Shown here one piece after another: positions 58,390 through 64,000 of a stretch of 64,000 nt of DNA (its first letter is position 1; every line of letters begins with the position of its first letter). The stretch is from Macropodus opercularis. Taxonomy: Eukaryota > Chordata > Actinopteri > Anabantiformes > Osphronemidae. A program made the translations under genes and the position numbers. The DNA is taken from contig CM061109.1 of NCBI GenBank assembly GCA_030770545.1, forward strand, positions 1,178,001 to 1,242,000, given 5' to 3'. The notes under the pieces were generated by a model. That model made no database searches. It was not told the DNA's origin and saw only the letters and a list, made by a program, of their open reading frames with translations.

Positions 58390-60639
58390 ATGCTGGCGAC
58401 GGGAGCGGTGAGTATCTAATAGCGCAACTTAATGTATCCAGCGCTTTGCTAACTGTCTTAACATAACTTGCTTTTTATGTCCACGGCGAGTTAAAACCAG
58501 CTGTTTGTTAATATACTTCATGTTCATAAAAAAGTTGAAGAAAATGTCTTATTTCATATATAATGTAGCTTATGATGTAATATATGGGGGGAAGACGACG
58601 GTGGTGAATTATTATTTTTCTTGCATGCACAGGCTGTAACTAACGTCACAGCTCTGGCCCAGGTGGACCGAGAGAAGATCTACCAGTGGATCAATGAGTT
58701 GTCCAGCCCGGAGACCAGAGAAAATGCTTTGCTCGAACTAAGCAAGAAACGCGAGTCTGTGCCCGATCTGGCTCCGATGCTCTGGCACTCCTGTGGCACC
58801 ATTGCCGCTTTGTTACAGGTATGAGCCATCTCCTGATACTAGCTGATGCACATAGCAACTCACTGTTTGTGAGTATTGAGCAACTGCTTAAAAAATAAGA
58901 TAAACTTTATTAATGCCCAAATGGGAAGTCAGAATTTCCTTTCAAATTTTGTTAAGTTACTTTCATCATGAACACTTAAAATGTCTCCATGATCAAATTT
59001 GCTTTGCTTTTCCAGGAGATAGTCAACATCTATCCATCTATAAATCCACCAACACTTACAGCTCACCAGTCTAACAGAGTGTGCAATGCCTTGGCACTAC
59101 TGCAATGTGTGGCCTCACACCCAGAGACACGGTAATGACGTGTTTGAATAACCAGAAAATTGCATAGATTGTATTAAATAACTTGTTTTACTGGTAGTAA
59201 AGGTAGGCTTTGTTTATAGGCTCTGATGATGTAATGATTTAGACAGATATAGCTACTTAATGTGTGGATTCTGTTATTGTCAAGACAAGCTTTCATCTGA
59301 CAGCTGAGTTTTAATCCCTGCCCTTCATGTGGCTATAAAAGTAACCTTTGAGTTGATATTTGATGTGTATCATGTATTTTCTGTGAATCATAATGGCTAA
59401 TGTGCTTCTTTTTCTACACCAGATCAGCTTTTCTTGCTGCCCACATTCCTCTCTTCCTTTACCCGTTTCTGCACACTGTGAGCAAAACCCGACCTTTTGA
59501 GTACCTGCGACTCACCAGCCTCGGAGTCATAGGTAAACCCATCTCCTTCTGATTTTATTTGTTGAATAAATGCTATTTCTGTGTATTGGTTTCTTTAGTC
59601 ATTCTGTTTTTGTTGCAGGTGCCTTGGTCAAAACCGATGAACAGGAAGTAATTAATTTTCTCCTCACCACTGAAATCATCCCACTCTGTCTCAGAATCAT
59701 GGAATCAGGCAGTGAACTTTCCAAGACTGTAAGTTTATTAGTACTATTTTATTAAATGTATAATTACATATTCAAATATAAAAATAAATTAGTACACCAG
59801 AGGCTGACAGGTGACACAGCTCTTCTTCACTTTGTTTGGCAGGTTGCTACTTTCATACTGCAGAAGATTCTACTGGATGACACAGGACTGGCCTACATAT
59901 GTCAGACATATGAACGTTTCTCCCACGTGGCCATGATCCTTGTAAGGGTCCCTTGAGAAACACTTAAATTTGATTGGGTTTTCTTTTCTCCTTTTGGAAA
60001 CAGCTATAAGTTCTATCAGGATGACCTTTGTATGTTTTGTTTGCAGGGCAAAATGGTGCTGCAGCTCTCTAAAGAACCTTCAGCACGTCTCCTGAAGCAT
60101 GTGGTCCGCTGCTACCTCCGCCTCTCAGACAATCTCAGGTGACTCTTTTGATAGTGGTAACGTGTTTACATTATAGGATTCATTCTCTTGTAACTTTGGT
60201 CAGTTCAACTTGTGCAGTGCCTCATTTAGTTAAAAGGCTTTTCAGTCTGTGGTCAGGCATAGTCATGAAATCATGCTGAAATGCATTTTGTATGGTTATA
60301 TACCCAACCTCATAAAAACAAGCTTTGGCTTCTGGTGAGTGTTTTTCCTGTGGGTCCTCTATAAGAGCCCTGGGAGTTTGATGATTCTGTGCAGTATTTT
60401 AGCTTTTCCTAACTGTGTACTAGTATCTCTTGCTCTGAGGAAAAAAAATGTTTGTTATTCTTCCCTCCAGGGCCAGAGAAGCACTGCGCCAGTGTCTGCC
60501 GGACCAGTTGAAAGACAGCACCTTCGCCCAGGTGCTGAAGGATGACACCACTACAAAACGCTGGCTGGCACAGTTGGTGAAGAACTTACAAGAAGGCCAA
60601 GTCACAGATGCTAGAGGCATCCCACTGGCTCCACAGTGA
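58390..60639 (+). CDS. cnot9: CCR4-NOT complex subunit 9 (RQCD1/CAF40), 8 coding exons
   Basis: Armadillo-repeat subunit of the CCR4-NOT deadenylase; it binds CNOT1 and recruits GW182/TNRC6 and other mRNA-silencing factors. Exons 58390..58407, 58633..58818, 59016..59131, 59423..59532, 59619..59728, 59843..59941, 60047..60138 and 60471..60639 give 299 aa, the same length as human. From [19 protein letters not shown] to the end ([12 protein letters not shown]) the sequence is almost identical to the mammalian protein; only the first ~15 residues ([16 protein letters not shown]) differ, as expected for this flexible N-terminus. The start is the only in-frame ATG in the first exon. Divergent from usp37. 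Confidence 0.98.
58890..58965 (-). repeat. LINE-tail fragment in cnot9 intron
   Basis: AATAAGATAAACTTTATTAA followed by TGCCCAAATGGGAA is the reverse complement of the usual fish LINE end (TTTGGG...TTAATAAAGTTTATC). Short fragment. Confidence 0.5.
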
Positions 60640-61354
60640 TGAGGGTTAAAGTGTCTATCAACAGTGGACACAGGAGGACTCTTTCAACACTGACTAGAGT
60701 TTGTATTTTGCCTAATGAAGTGCTGTGAAGTAAAGGGACTTAACGGTAGAGCGAGATCTGTTTGCTTTCGATTTAGTAAATGTCAGTATCTCCACCAGAC
60801 CTGAGATTCTGGTGAGTTTTTTTTGTTAAGCCAATAGTGCCATTAATATTGGAAAATATGTTGGCTTGTTTTCCATGTAAAAATGTGTCTATACACTTGG
60901 TAATGGGTATGACTGGCTAGAATATTTAACAGTTAAACCAAACAAAAGGGTGCAGCATCTCTAGCAGTGGTTTTGGGATGTAAACATTACTGAAAATGAG
61001 AAATGCAGCACAAAAAGACATTGCACTTACAGAAAAGAGTAAGTGGGCAAGTGTAAAGCAGAATGCAGCCAGTAAAATGTGTTTCTGCAGTTAAATGCAC
61101 TGTAATGATCTGGATGTCTGTGAAGTATCTTTAGTAATGTCAGCCCTCTAAAGATTTCACTCAACTTTCCTCTTATCCAGTTTATTACTAGAACTTGCTG
61201 CAACGTTCCACTTCAAGACGAGAGCAGTGTTTTGTTTTGTTTCTACCATTTCAAATAAGACTTTTTATCTTCTCTTTGACTGATTGCCTCGTTTTTGATG
61301 TCCGTTTTGCAAAACCTCTGTATTGATAAGCAGCACAGCTGGTAAATTAATACT

Positions 61355-61374
61355 ATACACACACACACACACAA
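61355..61374. repeat. (CA)n microsatellite
   Basis: About 9 AC units. Confidence 0.9.
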
Positions 61375-61508
61375 CTAAATACAATGTCAGTAAAAATACA
61401 CATAAGATTAATTTCTTAAATTGATAATTCATAAATACACGGTATTCTACCCATCATAAGATTATAATAATAGGCAAATGGCTTATAACATACAGTTATC
61501 AAACACAC

Positions 61509-61531
61509 TGTGTGTGTGTGTGTGTGTGTGT
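61509..61531. repeat. (TG)n microsatellite
   Basis: About 11 TG units, about 135 bp from a CA array of the opposite sense. The two could pair in single-stranded DNA or RNA. Confidence 0.9.
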
Positions 61532-62811
61532 ATTATCAGTGGAAGTGGTCTGAGTGGACATGGGTGGTAGCCAGGTTGTGATTCACCCATGGAAATGAGT
61601 ACTTTAAACTACACCTTAGTTAATAGCACGTCCAACACATTAAATGGTTGCCTGGTATATAGGGGTGCAGATTTTTAGCTTTCCACACCTATTTATTCTT
61701 TGCAGCAGGTAGTATGTGGGCCGTTCCAGCATACATCAGAAAAGCAGAATGTATATATAATATCACCACTGAGCAGTTATGGAACATGGAGTCGTGCTTA
61801 TATCGAAGAATTTCAGAGGGATATATTGAACTTCAGGAAGGGCGTGTTTGAAATTCAGATTCTGCATACATCACATGATCACCATTAGTAAAACGGTCAC
61901 ATTAATGAAATATTTTCTGCATGTCCTGAATGTATTTATGGTTTGCGTCTCAGATGAAAAGGTGACTCACCTGCACTGAGTGCTCCATTAAACCGTGCTC
62001 TTCACCGATGATTTCCTTTTACCGGTACATTAGCAGACTGTAGCTCCATAAGTTCCATTATCCTCACGACTTGGATCGACATCGTGGATCACGGAAACAC
62101 CTACGCTCCAGCCTTCCGTTTAAAAGCAGTTCTGAGCCCCACGGGAGGTGTTCCCAACTATGCATTGTGTGTTTTTGTCTGTTTACAGTTTAGGTCTCAA
62201 ACAGGAACTTGTGGAGAAACGCATTAGCTCGAATGGGCTGACAAAACAGAGTTTTCCCTTTTTGTGCATGGAAAACATTCTCAGTGGAGAAGTGTACATT
62301 AGACTAGGCAATGTGGGAAAAATGCATCTAAACTATTTGTGATATTCAGGGTGTGCAGTATACTCTGATGAGTCGCTACTCTGTCTCTTGCAGTTGTCAG
62401 AGATCAGATATCTGATATGGCCTGAGTTGCTGTTTGATCCCGTTTGACCTGTGATGAGGTCTGCAGAGGAGGAATGAGTTCATGCATTGTTTTGTAATTC
62501 AGCTGCTTTTCTTAGCATATCTGGCCTCTTCCCTCAGTTGTCTTTTGTGTAATCAGGGCTGATGCAGAAACAATCACTGAGTCATGCACAGCATCCACAG
62601 TAAGGACAAGAGAGGGAGACAGAAAGAACCAGGCAGAGTAACCTTCAGTATATGCAGGCATGGGTCCGCATCTGCACAACAGAAGAGGGAGTGGCAGGAA
62701 AGGAAGGAAAGCTGTTGGGTGGGCAGCAGTGACTAGGGAATCAGATTTCCAGCAGCCAACAGTAAAGACTGAGGAGAAGGGAGGAGAGAGACTGAGACAG
62801 ATTTGCTTTAG

Positions 62812-62944
62812 GACACTCCCATCGTTTAAAGGGCCTGAGCTGAGCTGACATTCTGTGGACTCTCCAGCCTGGGTCTAAACTCTTACTATCTGGAGCCCTC
62901 AATGGGAGAGAGAGACTCGTGTCCCTGATGAGGTCTGTACTTTG
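62812..62944 (+). other. Possible untranslated first exon of a downstream gene
   Basis: A purine-rich stretch ends in CTTTG followed by a consensus donor GTAAGT (62945-62950). The short ATG frame in it (from 62901) stops after eight codons, so it would be noncoding. The next gene in human synteny after CNOT9 is PLCD4, but nothing in the sequence shows that here. Low confidence. Confidence 0.2.
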
Positions 62945-62950
62945 GTAAGT

Positions 62951-64000
62951 AGCCTTGTTTCCTACATGAAAATAGTAGTTTTCTTGACTCATTACTCCTT
63001 CATTTCGCTGCAGTTGCATTTAGACGTTGCTAAAGTGATGCTTTGATGTCTCATATTTCTGCCGATGCTTCTAATTTACTCTGTGAAAATCTCCCTCACT
63101 GCTCTGGTGTGGATGGATGTATAACGATGCATTTAGACTGAAAATTAGATGCATGAGGCATAGTGGAGCTTCTGTGTGTGTGTGTGAAGAAGTGTGTGAC
63201 TCATCTTGCCCAAAGAAAACACCAATGCAAAATACTCATGACCCAAAAAATAAAATGACATAATGCAAACAGAGCTGGGATCTAAATTCTAAAAGGGGGG
63301 CAACAGTGTGATCAGAAATGCTGTGAACTGATAAAGTCAAGCTAAAGAGCTAAATATAAAAGTGAATATTAGTTTAGGAGTATCTGCGGAAAATATGCCT
63401 CACTTTCATGGTCCATCTGTTTCCTCAGCAGGAAAGTAATATTAAAGAAGGCAGCAACCTTCACTGTGTCCCTTGAATCCCATTATTCATAGTGCGGTGG
63501 GAACTCTGCTGAAAAGGGGCTGGTACTTTAAAGCTGAGGAACAATACAGATGTAAGGTTAGATCCTATTCTTGTAGGAGACAATGAAGAGAAATGGTAGT
63601 TGTCAGATGAAAACACACACACAAACTTCAGAAAACCAGACAGGGTTTGATCCACATTTATCAGCAGGGCGCAGACGTCCCTGCTGCTTAGCTTCCGTTC
63701 AGAAGCTGTGGTGTGTGAACTGTATTATGCTGTGTTTAGCATGTTTAGTGTGGTGTGCATGCTTGGCATAAAACATAGAAGAGTTATTAGAATTCAACAA
63801 ACAGAAATGTGGTGATTTTCTCAGCAGCCATGAAGACGTCAGAAATCCAGAAATATCATCAGGGAACTGGAGTGTGACACAGTTTTCATCTCAAATTTCA
63901 TAAAAATCTAATTCTGCAGAATTTGCACGTGGTGACTAAAAGATGTCGTTCTTATGCTATTAAGAGCAACATATGAAGATGTTTTTGTTCCTCGATGCTG
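62951..64000. other. Right-end flank, no gene recognised
   Basis: AT-rich sequence with a short TG run near 63175 and only chance ORFs. It may be intron 1 of a gene continuing beyond the window. Confidence 0.5.

Larger units (their letters stand above)
60640..62800. other. cnot9 3'UTR and downstream flank
   Basis: No further coding exon recognised. The first several hundred bases are presumably cnot9 3'UTR; I did not find a clear AATAAA for it. It contains CA and TG microsatellites (61355-61374 and 61509-61531). Confidence 0.55.

Noticed and set aside
1..64000. tRNA, rRNA or snRNA genes
   Set aside because: I looked for tRNA-like B boxes with cloverleaf arms and for conserved small-RNA cores and saw none convincing. 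A covariance-model scan would be decisive.

Overview
The window is vertebrate nuclear DNA, most likely from a ray-finned (teleost) fish. All large genes are split into short GT-AG exons whose conceptual products match vertebrate proteins over their full length. The repeats are fish-type: Tc1/mariner, hAT and piggyBac remnants, LINE 3' tails ending in ATCTT arrays, and CA/GT microsatellites. Introns are compact. I cannot name the species.

Layout, left to right. (1) 1-11.6 kb: HIBCH on the minus strand, a mitochondrial valine-catabolism enzyme, reconstructed as 14 coding exons (382 aa). (2) 11.8-13.1 kb: a decayed Tc1/mariner-superfamily DNA transposon with matching terminal inverted repeats, just upstream of HIBCH. 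(3) 13.5-24.1 kb: four small genes I call A-D (A minus, B plus, C minus, D minus). They encode histidine-rich, partly Pro/Gly/Cys-rich proteins of 76-180 aa with one shared gene architecture and partly shared promoters. This is the most unusual part of the window. I do not recognise them as a named family, although the tail of C resembles that of PRR13. (4) 24.8-32.2 kb: LSS, lanosterol synthase, minus, 22 coding exons (735 aa). (5) 32.6-44.6 kb: MCM3AP/GANP, minus, 28 coding exons (2079 aa), the mRNA-export scaffold. (6) 45.0-46.0 kb: YBEY, plus, 4 exons (168 aa), head-to-head with MCM3AP. (7) 46.0-57.9 kb: USP37, minus, 23 coding exons (956 aa), tail-to-tail with YBEY. (8) 58.4-60.6 kb: CNOT9/RQCD1, plus, 8 exons (299 aa), head-to-head with USP37. 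(9) 60.6-64 kb: 3' flank with microsatellites and, at most, one untranslated first exon of a further gene.

Gene relations. The large genes are unrelated housekeeping functions: valine breakdown, sterol synthesis, mRNA export, RNA processing, deubiquitination and mRNA decay. They are linked by shared promoters (MCM3AP/YBEY, USP37/CNOT9) and abutting 3' ends (YBEY/USP37). LSS-MCM3AP-YBEY and USP37-CNOT9 are also neighbours in human, but on different chromosomes, so the window joins ancestral blocks. The A-D cluster sits between HIBCH and LSS and looks like a tandemly expanded local family with fast-changing coding minisatellites.

For the six large genes I checked exon phases by hand: coding exons add up to whole codons and join in frame to family-typical lengths. 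Transcription start sites, noncoding exons and cleavage sites are inferred from motifs only.
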